Assembly (NCBI GenBank): GCA_009775375.1
Contig: VSPO01000132.1
Coordinates: 1-8,671 of the forward strand
Direction of reading: 5' to 3'
Length of the DNA stretch: 8,671 nt
Origin: Muribaculaceae bacterium
GTDB lineage: Bacteria; Bacteroidota; Bacteroidia; Bacteroidales; Muribaculaceae
This document shows positions 1 through 5,355 of the stretch, in pieces. Position 1 is the first letter of the stretch; every line of letters begins with the position of its first letter. Position numbers and translations under genes: made by a program. Below the pieces are notes generated by a model. The model had not been told where the DNA came from. It ran no database searches and saw nothing but the letters and a program-made list of their open reading frames with translations.

Positions 1-45
1 TCCCCTGACTCCTCCCAATCCCCGCCCCCTCTCCGCGCTGAGTCC

Positions 46-618
46 TCAAAACGGCGATAGCCGTCGATGCCCGCAAAACCCACTCGCCGCCAATCCCGTC
101 AAATCCCCCCGAAGCTCCTCCGCCAACTGCTTCCAAAACTCGGCGGCTTCCGGCAACGTGACCGACAGCCACCCCTCCAACACTCGTGCCACCAAATACT
201 CATGCACGGCCTCCTTCACCCGTATCCGCCAAGCCTCACTGCCAGCCCCGGCGCTCAGCATCAACCGGAATTCTCCCGGAAACGGATCCGAATTGCTCAG
301 CACGTCTCTCGCCGTAGGCGACTCCGTGACGCCCCTCATCACCAGCCCAACCTCCGAAAATGCCAACGACAACAGCCGGTTGACCCGGTCGATGTTCCCT
401 GCCTCGCAGATGTCAAACGTCTGATGGAGGCTATGGGCCGACATCTTGTCGGCCCGTATGTCGCCTGCGACATACGCCATGCTGGATATGTCGTAGAGCA
501 ACGCCTCCTTGCTGAATACCAGCTCTCTCGTCATCTTCCCGAGCATTCTCAGCGCTATCCCCGCCTCTCTCTTCCCCTTCCGGGGATTTCTCCTTAGAGT
601 CTTGCCGTGCTTCCTCAT
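46..618 (-). CDS. Phage protein of unknown function, third member of a three-gene paralogous family (190 aa)
   Basis: The product is not recognised. The ATG at 618 is chosen because it forms an ATGA overlap with the stop of the upstream gene; the reading frame is open further upstream, but that would mean a 157-base overlap. The N-terminus (about residues 1-30) is very rich in Lys and Arg. From residue 40 there is a helix-like stretch with a YDI..xxYxxG pattern (about 42-52), and then a well-marked block at about 133-165 with EAxHEYLVA, a Trp at 150, and a TLPExxEFW segment. This block aligns without gaps to the products of 615-1133 and 1306-1785, so the three are paralogues. No signal peptide or membrane segment is evident. 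It lies at the end of a leftward series that begins with capsid genes, so a virion or head-tail role is possible but inferred. The 45 bases left of its stop hold no ATG on this strand. Confidence 0.8.
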   Translation of the reverse strand: MRKHGKTLRRNPRKGKREAGIALRMLGKMTRELVFSKEALLYDISSMAYVAGDIRADKMSAHSLHQTFDICEAGNIDRVNRLLSLAFSEVGLVMRGVTESPTARDVLSNSDPFPGEFRLMLSAGAGSEAWRIRVKEAVHEYLVARVLEGWLSVTLPEAAEFWKQLAEELRGDLTGLAASGFCGHRRLSPF

Positions 619-1133
619 GGCTGCGCCTCCTTTCCCTCGGGATTCTCCGTCGCCTCCCATTTCCGCATCGGACGACTCCGCTTGCTCGCGGCCTCCGAAA
701 TGATTCGCAGACTCGACTCCGCCATCGCCGAATATTCCTTCGCGTCGCCCTTGTTGGTGATTGTAAACCAATCGGCTACGGCCATGCTGACCACGTACTG
801 ATGGGCGGCTTCCGCCAAGGTGTCGATGGTCGAGAGATTGTAGTTCGACGGCATCACAAGGCTGAGTTTCAGGTCCTTATTCATGTCGATCAGCTCGTTG
901 CCCGTACTGACCGCCGTATGGTCGAGATACTCTCCCAGCCGCGTCTTTAGATTTGCGAAAGCCATTGCCACGCTGCGAAGCACCTGGTTGGCATTCTCCT
1001 CGTCGTCATTGGCCTGCATATTGGCCACTTTCTCATGATTATCCCCGTCGTGACGGCTCTTCCCAGTCAGATAGGTCTTGTTCTGTATGTCATAAACGAT
1101 CTCATTGAGATCAAGATTCAAAAAAACGGTCAT
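615..1133 (-). CDS. Phage protein of unknown function, second member of the paralogous family (172 aa)
   Basis: The product is not recognised. The N-terminus follows the pattern LDLNEIVYDI..KTYLTG (about residues 7-24), with an acidic, Asn-rich segment at about 38-50 (QANDDEEN). Next comes a helical stretch VLRSVAMAFANLK (51-63). The family block at about 105-140 has AEAAHQY, a Trp at 122, and an EY pair in place of the EFW/EEW of its relatives. The C-terminal tail (from about 150) is basic then acidic and looks disordered. Its stop overlaps the start of the next gene (ATGA at 618-615), so the two are probably translationally coupled. A consensus Bacteroidetes promoter lies about 110 bases upstream at 1277-1245, so this pair can be transcribed independently of the gene at 1306-1785. 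A structural role is inferred only from direction and neighbours. Confidence 0.83.
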   Translation of the reverse strand: MTVFLNLDLNEIVYDIQNKTYLTGKSRHDGDNHEKVANMQANDDEENANQVLRSVAMAFANLKTRLGEYLDHTAVSTGNELIDMNKDLKLSLVMPSNYNLSTIDTLAEAAHQYVVSMAVADWFTITNKGDAKEYSAMAESSLRIISEAASKRSRPMRKWEATENPEGKEAQP

Positions 1134-1145
1134 ATTCTTTCAAAA

Positions 1146-1173
1146 TAAAGTATAAAGTATTAAGTATTAAGTC
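1146..1173 (-). repeat. 7-base tandem repeat, four units, in the leader of the 172-aa gene
   Basis: Four consecutive units of T(A/T)AAGTA (the last ends in C) occupy 1146-1173, ending 13 bases before the start codon at 1133. The unit length is not a multiple of three and the repeat is non-coding. It lies in the AT-rich stretch that takes the place of a ribosome-binding site in Bacteroidetes, so unit gain or loss could alter translation. That effect is inference. Confidence 0.6.
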
Positions 1174-1195
1174 CGATCCGAGTCCGGCATGGGGA

Positions 1196-1213
1196 GCAGG
1201 CCTCCGAGCCTGC
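1196..1213 (-). other. GC-rich hairpin in the mRNA leader of the 172-aa gene
   Basis: A perfect six-base inverted repeat, GCAGGC and GCCTGC, separated by six bases, lies within a GC-rich block (about 1171-1236) between the promoter at 1245-1277 and the start codon at 1133. There is no following T-run on either strand, so it is not a classic terminator. The surrounding block also has repeated GTCCG and CCGG words that could pair in alternative ways. A structured leader is plausible but unproven. Confidence 0.4.
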
Positions 1214-1244
1214 GGCCTACTACCGTCCGGCCCCGTGTCCATCC

Positions 1245-1277
1245 CAAAGATACACAAAGACATAAAAAATCAACAAA
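1245..1277 (-). promoter_or_regulatory. Consensus Bacteroidetes promoter for the 172-aa and 190-aa gene pair
   Basis: Reading the minus strand, TTTG at 1277-1274 is followed by a 21-base spacer and TATCTTTG at 1252-1245. This matches the known Bacteroides pattern of a -33 TTTG and a -7 TAnnTTTG. Transcription would start near 1239 and give a leader of about 105 bases before the ATG at 1133. The promoter sits just beyond the stop of the gene at 1306-1785, in AT-rich sequence. Confidence 0.65.
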
Positions 1278-1305
1278 ATAATTATGATTATATGTCATTA
1301 TGTAT

Positions 1306-1785
1306 TTATGTATCCCTACCTATCTGTCCCGTGTCACGCGTTGCCCTCCTGGGTCGGCGTCGATGATAGAGATTCCTCTCAAGCTCGTTGAGAAGCCGAT
1401 CGGTCTCGCTCCTCCATTCCTCCCACTTCTCAGGCATCGTCAGCCGCATCCATCTCCCTGTGGCCCAGGCCGCAAGATACGACCGGAAGGCACTCTCAGC
1501 CGCAGGCTGCATCGAGTCTTCATACGATCCGCTGACCTCCAGCGTCATCCTGACTCTCTCCCCGGAGAAATTCACCCCCACAACAAACGGCCTCAACCTC
1601 TCCACGGCTGCCGCACAGGCATCCGACAGGTAACGCTCCAGAATCCGGCGGTCGCCTTCGGCCGTGGCTACGCGCTCATAAGTCGCTCCCTCGCCGCTTT
1701 CGCTCTTGGCTCCGGCATAGGCCGTGGCCTCGCCGATCATCTCCTCTATCGAGCTTTTTTCTATGTCAAATTCAAGTTTTTTCAT
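1306..1785 (-). CDS. Phage protein of unknown function, first member of the paralogous family (159 aa)
   Basis: The product is not recognised. The ATG at 1785 is preferred over an in-frame one at 1848. The extra 21 residues have no counterpart in the relatives, are encoded by AT-rich leader-like DNA, and would cover a consensus promoter on the other strand. The protein begins KKLEFDIEK, then has a helix containing ATAYAG (about 20-25), matching the YxxG position of its paralogues. The family block at about 95-126 reads AAESAFRSYLAAW, then Trp 112, LTMPEKWEEW, and further heptad-like Leu residues to about 138. The C-terminus is a basic Arg-rich tail (about 140-150). It lies divergent from the S24 repressor, with a 330-base control region between them, so it is a natural target of repression. 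A large + strand frame over the same DNA is an antisense shadow. Confidence 0.8.
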   Translation of the reverse strand: MKKLEFDIEKSSIEEMIGEATAYAGAKSESGEGATYERVATAEGDRRILERYLSDACAAAVERLRPFVVGVNFSGERVRMTLEVSGSYEDSMQPAAESAFRSYLAAWATGRWMRLTMPEKWEEWRSETDRLLNELERNLYHRRRPRRATRDTGQIGRDT

Positions 1786-1791
1786 ATTAAT

Positions 1792-1823
1792 TTTGTTTTT
1801 TATTAGATAATTCATTAACTTTG
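1792..1823 (+). promoter_or_regulatory. Consensus Bacteroidetes promoter pointing toward the repressor gene
   Basis: TTTG at 1792-1795, a 20-base spacer and TAACTTTG at 1816-1823 fit the Bacteroides -33/-7 consensus exactly. The start would be near 1830, leaving a leader of about 285 bases before the repressor ATG at 2116. The leader would contain both operator-like arms and the central dyad. No closer consensus promoter for the repressor was found. Confidence 0.55.
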
Positions 1824-1906
1824 CTATGTATTGTTTAAGCATCCCCATTCCCTTCCGGTCATGCTTTATCTGATACGTAGCTATTAATAATAATTAATCT
1901 CTCTCA

Positions 1907-1926
1907 TGAAGTTGTTTATACTTTTT
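1907..1926 (-). promoter_or_regulatory. Operator-like inverted-repeat arm (left copy)
   Basis: The reverse complement of these 20 bases differs from 2091-2110 at a single position. The arm contains AAGTT, five bases, TACTT, an imperfect version of the palindrome in the right copy. The pairing of two such arms on either side of the switch region suggests binding by a dimeric repressor, most simply the one encoded at 2116-2766. That link is inferred. Confidence 0.55.
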
Positions 1927-1959
1927 CTTTTTCAAGATTTCGTCAGATTTTCGAGATGG

Positions 1960-2015
1960 TTTTGAATCGCGAAGAGGGAATTTAGCGGGCTAAATGACCG
2001 ATGAGCGATTCAAAA
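1960..2015. promoter_or_regulatory. Two-tier co-centred dyad (56 bases)
   Basis: The outer arms TTTTGAATCGC (1960-1970) and GCGATTCAAAA (2005-2015) are perfect complements. The inner arms ATTTAGC (1980-1986) and GCTAAAT (1989-1995) are also perfect, with two bases between them. Both pairs share the same centre at 1987.5, and the nine-base segments between the tiers do not pair. It could be an operator for a dimer or tetramer, a recombination or replication site, or an RNA structure in the long repressor leader. There is no T-run, so it is not a terminator. Confidence 0.5.
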
Positions 2016-2074
2016 ACAGCCGAAAAGATGATGAAAGATTGGGAAAGAGCCCTAAAAAAGGAAAAAAGCCTTAA
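1994..2074 (+). CDS. Possible leader peptide upstream of the repressor (26 aa), doubtful
   Basis: An ATG at 1994 opens a short frame ending in TAA at 2072-2074. The product is highly charged, starting MTDERFKNSRKDDE and ending in a Lys-rich tail. It lies within the predicted long leader of the repressor transcript and overlaps the right side of the 1960-2015 dyad. No family is recognised and a frame this short arises easily by chance. It is recorded as a candidate only. Confidence 0.12.
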   Translation: MTDERFKNSRKDDERLGKSPKKGKKP

Positions 2075-2075
2075 T

Positions 2076-2111
2076 CAACTTCACTTGCGTAAAAAGTTTA
2101 AACAACTTCAC
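2076..2111 (+). promoter_or_regulatory. Operator-like arm (right copy) and CAACTTCAC direct repeat before the repressor start
   Basis: The 20-base arm at 2091-2110 pairs with 1907-1926 (19 of 20). It contains the palindrome AAGTT (2094-2098), TAAAC, AACTT (2104-2108). The 9-mer CAACTTCAC occurs twice, at 2076-2084 and 2103-2111, 27 bases apart, and its core CAACTTC occurs inverted at 1908-1914. The second copy ends five bases before the repressor ATG, a position suited to autoregulation or to blocking initiation. Confidence 0.5.
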
Positions 2112-2115
2112 AATT

Positions 2116-2766
2116 ATGGAATTAACTCCCGAAACTGTCAAAGATCGCCTGCTGCTTTTCCTGAAAGACCAAAGGATCAGCAAAACCGAGTTTGCCCGGA
2201 AAATGGGGTTGTCGGTGGCCTATGTCAGCGCTATGCGCAAATCGCTCCCGGAAGACAAGGTCGTGAAAATGACCGAACTCTTCCCCCAACTCAATCGCGA
2301 CTGGCTTCTCTACGGCGAGGGGGAGATGCTAATCGAGCCTCTTGCCCCGGCCGCCGACAACGGCTTCATGATTCCGCTGCTCCCCGTCGAGGCATACGCC
2401 GGTAATCTCCAGAACTATTCCACGAGCGTGGCTCTGCGGGATTGTGCCTACATCGGATGCCCGGTGAAGGGGGCGGATTTCGCTATCCCCATCTCCGGCG
2501 ACAGCATGGAGCCGGAAATCCACAACGGCTGCATCGCCGCGGTGTGCCGTATCAACGACCGGGCTTTCATCCCGTGGGGCCACCCGATGGTGCTCGACAC
2601 GGAAAACGGAGTGCTGCTGAAGGTGGTGCTCCCCTCCGAGCGAGGCGACGACTTCATCGAGGCCCACAGCTACAATCCGCGCTATCCCGACCTGCAAATC
2701 CCCAAGGAGAGCGTGCTCGGCCTCTACCGCATCGTGGCCTACATGCAGCGGTTCACGACAATGTAG
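2116..2766 (+). CDS. CI/LexA-type phage repressor with S24 autopeptidase domain (216 aa)
   Basis: The protein binds operator DNA through an N-terminal helix-turn-helix (about residues 8-42, with SKTEFARKMGLSVAYVSAMRK). This is joined to a C-terminal S24 self-cleaving domain. The catalytic serine is Ser130 in ISGDSMEP and the general-base lysine is Lys169 in VLLKVV. An Ala95-Gly96 pair in VEAYAGN is the likely scission site; it lies 35 residues before the serine, the same distance as in E. coli LexA. Proteins of this family keep prophage lytic genes silent and are inactivated by RecA-stimulated self-cleavage during DNA damage. The length is typical. Its start lies just after operator-like repeats and it is divergent from the gene at 1306-1785. 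Its 3' end overlaps by 14 bases the convergent adaptor gene, leaving no room for a terminator. A bacterial LexA or UmuD-like role is less likely given the phage context. Confidence 0.93.
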   Translation: MELTPETVKDRLLLFLKDQRISKTEFARKMGLSVAYVSAMRKSLPEDKVVKMTELFPQLNRDWLLYGEGEMLIEPLAPAADNGFMIPLLPVEAYAGNLQNYSTSVALRDCAYIGCPVKGADFAIPISGDSMEPEIHNGCIAAVCRINDRAFIPWGHPMVLDTENGVLLKVVLPSERGDDFIEAHSYNPRYPDLQIPKESVLGLYRIVAYMQRFTTM

Positions 2767-3316
2767 CCAACGCATTGATGCACTTCTGATATGCCGCCGG
2801 TGGGATCTCGATCTCCCCGGCGGCGCTGATTCTCGGGGCGGGCATATACCATCCTTCGGCCACGACGTCGGTGCGCCGGCAGCTGAAAAGCTCCAGACTG
2901 AGCTTCCCTTCCTCGTTGAGGCAGAAGAAGACAAGCGGCCGGCGTGGCGTGCCGCGCAATCCGGGGCGACCGTCGTCCTGGAGCCGACGCTTCCAGTCGT
3001 CGTGGCTGTGCACCTCCGTGGCTCTCCGCTCCCAGCTCGTCATCCTGACGTCGTAAAGGAGCAGGAAATCATCCGGAAGGGGAAGCACCCCGCGTCCGTC
3101 ATCGTCGATTCTCAGCCCCTCGTCGGGAAGAAGCCGCCAGCCCGTCAGCTGCATCCTCGGGGTCGAGACCACGGCTTCCGCCGCGGCCTCTTCCACCTCC
3201 TGCCGGATTCTCTCCCTCAGCGTGCAGCCCCCTTCGGCTTCCCCCTCCCAAAGGCATTCCTTGGGATTCTCCCCCATCAGGAGCAGCACGTCGTCGATCA
3301 ATTCATCCACTTTCAT
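2753..3316 (-). CDS. Putative head-tail adaptor (connector) protein (187 aa)
   Basis: The protein has an acidic helical N-terminus (residues 1-50). A segment around 78-97 follows, with LPLPDDF, YDVRMTSW and ERRA. The pattern of a Pro-Asp-Asp-Phe turn followed by a hydrophobic strand and SW is typical of phage head-completion and adaptor proteins that dock under the portal (P22 gp4-like and related). This assignment rests on motif and position, not a firm match. The rest is beta-rich, ending in a short helix (AAYQKCINALATL). Its start overlaps the preceding gene's stop (ATGA, 3316-3313), indicating coupled translation. Its last 14 bases lie antisense to the end of the repressor gene, so transcripts from the two would collide or overlap. 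Confidence 0.72.
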   Translation of the reverse strand: MKVDELIDDVLLLMGENPKECLWEGEAEGGCTLRERIRQEVEEAAAEAVVSTPRMQLTGWRLLPDEGLRIDDDGRGVLPLPDDFLLLYDVRMTSWERRATEVHSHDDWKRRLQDDGRPGLRGTPRRPLVFFCLNEEGKLSLELFSCRRTDVVAEGWYMPAPRISAAGEIEIPPAAYQKCINALATLS

Positions 3317-3651
3317 AGACTTTGCTTTATTATTTTCTGGTCTCTGAATTCTTTGCTACTCTCTATCAGCACCTGAAGCACCGGGTCGTCTGTTGTCAGC
3401 GAGGCCCAGCGGATGCCGTAGCCCGACGAGCGACCGCCCGTGAAGTCCACCATGGTCCAGGCCTTTCCAATCCTCGCCAGCAGTCGGAAATCCAAAAGCC
3501 CCGGCACGACATAGCGTTTTCTCGTTGCCTTGCGGGCCCTCCTCATTGCCGCCCCGGCCTTGACAACCTTTTTCACAACCTCCGTCAACTGCAGCTCCAG
3601 AAATCCCTTCTCATCGGAATCTCCCGCCGATCTATCCTTTTTCTCTTCCAT
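3313..3651 (-). CDS. Small phage structural-module protein of unknown function (112 aa)
   Basis: The product is not recognised. The N-terminus is acidic and polar. A basic helical stretch follows at about residues 22-47 (VVKKVVKAGAAMRRARKA then TRKRY). The C-terminal half is compact, with LLDFRLLARIG and WTMVDFTGG..SSGYGIRWASL at about 52-85, a Gly- and aromatic-rich core that suggests a small folded domain. It lies directly after the major capsid gene, where phages often encode head-decoration or head-completion proteins, and is translationally coupled to the adaptor gene through ATGA. A DNA- or capsid-contacting role for the basic helix is a guess. Its leader carries the A-rich repeats at 3664-3712. 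Confidence 0.75.
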   Translation of the reverse strand: MEEKKDRSAGDSDEKGFLELQLTEVVKKVVKAGAAMRRARKATRKRYVVPGLLDFRLLARIGKAWTMVDFTGGRSSGYGIRWASLTTDDPVLQVLIESSKEFRDQKIIKQSL

Positions 3652-3663
3652 AAATCTAAAAAT

Positions 3664-3712
3664 TAAAAAACTAAAATCTAAAAAACTAAAAACTAACGAC
3701 TAAAAAACTAAA
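3664..3712 (-). repeat. Three copies of a 12-base A-rich repeat between capsid and 112-aa genes
   Basis: TAAAAAACTAAA occurs three times, at 3664-3675, 3679-3690 and 3701-3712, with related CTAAAAA and TCTAAAA words between them. The last copy overlaps the capsid stop codon (TAG at 3710-3708). The whole 3652-3707 gap is almost entirely A and T and precedes the start codon at 3651, so it probably serves as the unstructured initiation region of the downstream gene. Confidence 0.6.
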
Positions 3713-5246
3713 CTCTCCCCACGCACGGCTTCCATTCCACCGTGCCGTCAGCCTTAACCGACGCTTCCCACATCTGGCCGGCCTTCGCCGTCGTCCCCAT
3801 GCCGGGGCAATCCTCCACGAGATAGAAGCGAGCGCCGTTGTAGACATCATCCCCCGAGGGAGCGGTCTTCTCGTCCCAGAGAACCCAGCGGTCCACCCCC
3901 TCCGAGGCAGCCCCGCCTTCGCCGTCGATCCATATATGGCACGATCCCTTCAAAGCCAACGCATCCCAAATGAGCACGCCGCTGCGGGTGGCCTCCTCCC
4001 CCTCTACGCGGTCGGAGAAGGAATGCTCGGCGGAATAGACGTAGTGCACGAGGCGGTTCTCTCCGAGCAAGGCCCCGGAATTGCTCCAGCCGAGGCTGTC
4101 GAGCGCGGGCTCACGCTTGATCTCGATGTCGCCGAAGACGGTGTGGAAGTTGGTGACGGTCCAGCCGATCGAGTTGACCTTCGTCGTGATCTGTATCTCC
4201 GGATGCTTCGAATAGTCTATACGCTGTATCGCCTCCAAGAGGTTCTTCCCGGCAAGGAGTATCGCGCTGCGGGGCACGTCCTCTCCCGTGAAAAACATCT
4301 TGGCAAGGGCTATCACCTGCTCCACCGTCCATTGCGCCGGGGCCTGCATCTCGCGCTTGATCTGCCAGCGGACGCCCTCCGTGGTGTAGACGGTCTGCAT
4401 CCCCATCCTGTCGACGGAGAGGCGGAATTTCCCGCCGCGTCCCGACCATAGGGTGCGGTTGCCCCTGACCTTGAAGTTGGAGATGGCCTGCTCGGCTATG
4501 ATCGACTTCGAGAAGGGTATTCGCTTCTTCTGGCTGGCGAAATAGTCGCTGACCACCTGGTTCATCCCCCTTTTCTGTAGATAGACTCTTGTCGGGGCGG
4601 GCACGATCATATCGGGGTCCACCTCTTTCTGGGTCTCGTAGAGGGAATTGGCGAGGATGAGTATCTCAGTCCGGGCCGGTATTACGGGCACGTAGCGGTC
4701 CTCGTCCCCGGGATTGTCGAGACTGCCGTTGACGGCCTTCACCACAGGATTGTCCGACACGGCGTCCCTGCCCACCACGAAGAGCATCAGGCTTCGTCCG
4801 GGAGTCCTCCTCCCTTGCGCGTCGTAGCCGTCCACCCCCTTCACGAGTAGCGTGCAGTTGGCGCGAGGCACCATCTTGTCGTTGCTCGACAAGGGCAACG
4901 GGCATTGCGTCTTGTTGCCGCCTCCGCATTCGCTGATGGTGACGACCGAAGCCCCCGGCTCGTCGATCATATAATGGTCCACCTCCGGACTGTTCACCTT
5001 CACGCGCTTTGCGCACAGCATAAGGTTCATCAGAGGCGCGTCCTCACTGTTGAAGCGGAAAAGCTCACTGTCGATGTCGCTCTCGATCAGATTCCCGGCA
5101 TTGACCCCGCCCGTTGCGAGTGCAGCCGTGCTGACGGTGGTCGGCATTCCCGGCACCTGGGTCTTAGCCCCCGTGCTGCCTGCCACGGCCTCCACCGAAG
5201 CCTCACTCACCCTAAATTTCTCACCAAATTCATTATTATTTTCCAT
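3708..5246 (-). CDS. Putative major capsid protein (HK97-fold type, 512 aa)
   Basis: This is probably the shell subunit of the phage head. The ATG at 5246 gives MENNNEFGEKF; an in-frame TTG two codons upstream is not needed. The N-terminal arm (1-50) is Ala-, Thr- and Gly-rich. Residues about 50-110 (GNLIESDIDSELFRF, APLMNLM, DEPGA) follow the opening of capsid proteins in Bacteroidales phages. A central block has SNFKVRGNRTLWSGRGGKF (257-274), TVYTTEGVRWQIKREM (285-300) and a helix ending LLAGKNLLEAIQRI (330-343). The C-terminal block has FGDIEIKREPALD (371-383), a conserved HY.YS.EH segment near 401-408, and a strand ALKGSCHIWID. Residues about 453-512 look like an appended small domain. 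It is preceded by a scaffold-like gene, as usual for capsids. No protease is visible. The family call is from sequence memory and context. An imperfect promoter (TAAATTTG at 5282-5275) lies in its leader. Confidence 0.82.
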   Translation of the reverse strand: MENNNEFGEKFRVSEASVEAVAGSTGAKTQVPGMPTTVSTAALATGGVNAGNLIESDIDSELFRFNSEDAPLMNLMLCAKRVKVNSPEVDHYMIDEPGASVVTISECGGGNKTQCPLPLSSNDKMVPRANCTLLVKGVDGYDAQGRRTPGRSLMLFVVGRDAVSDNPVVKAVNGSLDNPGDEDRYVPVIPARTEILILANSLYETQKEVDPDMIVPAPTRVYLQKRGMNQVVSDYFASQKKRIPFSKSIIAEQAISNFKVRGNRTLWSGRGGKFRLSVDRMGMQTVYTTEGVRWQIKREMQAPAQWTVEQVIALAKMFFTGEDVPRSAILLAGKNLLEAIQRIDYSKHPEIQITTKVNSIGWTVTNFHTVFGDIEIKREPALDSLGWSNSGALLGENRLVHYVYSAEHSFSDRVEGEEATRSGVLIWDALALKGSCHIWIDGEGGAASEGVDRWVLWDEKTAPSGDDVYNGARFYLVEDCPGMGTTAKAGQMWEASVKADGTVEWKPCVGRV

Positions 5247-5303
5247 AATCAAAAAATTAAAAAAATTAAAATATCAAATTTATAAAATTCATGATGGCCA
5301 AAA

Positions 5304-5348
5304 GCTATAAAAGCCATAAAAGCTATAAAAGCTATAAAAGCTATAAGT
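5304..5348 (-). repeat. 9-base tandem repeat, five units, in the capsid leader
   Basis: Five head-to-tail units of GCTATAAAA fill 5304-5348; the second unit has one change and the last is degenerate. They lie in the 109-base gap between the scaffold-like gene and the capsid start. A + strand frame through the repeat reads as Ser-Tyr-Lys triplets only because the unit is nine bases; it is not a credible gene. Perfect short units suggest recent slippage. Any effect on capsid expression is inferred. Confidence 0.75.
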
Positions 5349-5355
5349 TCCCAAA

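Larger units (their letters stand above)
1786..2115. promoter_or_regulatory. Control region between the repressor gene and the leftward operon
   Basis: This 330-base stretch has no convincing gene. It holds, from left to right, a consensus rightward promoter (1792-1823), a GAAGTTG-containing arm (1907-1926), a two-tier dyad (1960-2015), a CAACTTCAC copy (2076-2084) and the partner arm (2091-2110) immediately before the repressor ATG. It separates two divergently transcribed genes, as expected for an operator region of a phage switch. No match to the full TTTG...TAnnTTTG pattern was found for the leftward gene, so its promoter is not located. Confidence 0.6.

Noticed and set aside
46..771. Longer form of the 190-aa protein starting at 771
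   Set aside because: It would overlap the upstream gene by 157 bases; the ATG at 618 makes a clean ATGA junction and the extra N-terminus is low-complexity.
1196..1213. The GC hairpin as a transcription terminator
   Set aside because: There is no T-run after the stem on either strand and it lies downstream of a promoter, inside a leader.
1300..1806. A + strand frame of 168 codons
   Set aside because: It lies opposite the 159-aa gene, whose product aligns with two paralogues; the + strand translation is Pro/Arg-rich and looks like an antisense shadow.
1980..1995. The inner dyad as a Xer dif-like site
   Set aside because: The arms are 7 bases with a 2-base centre, unlike the 11-6-11 layout of dif, and no recombinase gene is in the window.
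2001..2405. A + strand frame of 134 codons overlapping the repressor start
   Set aside because: It overlaps the well-supported repressor gene by 290 bases in another frame and its translation there is low-complexity.
2329..2934. A 201-codon minus-strand frame across the repressor
   Set aside because: It overlaps two better-supported genes and its translation has no domain character.
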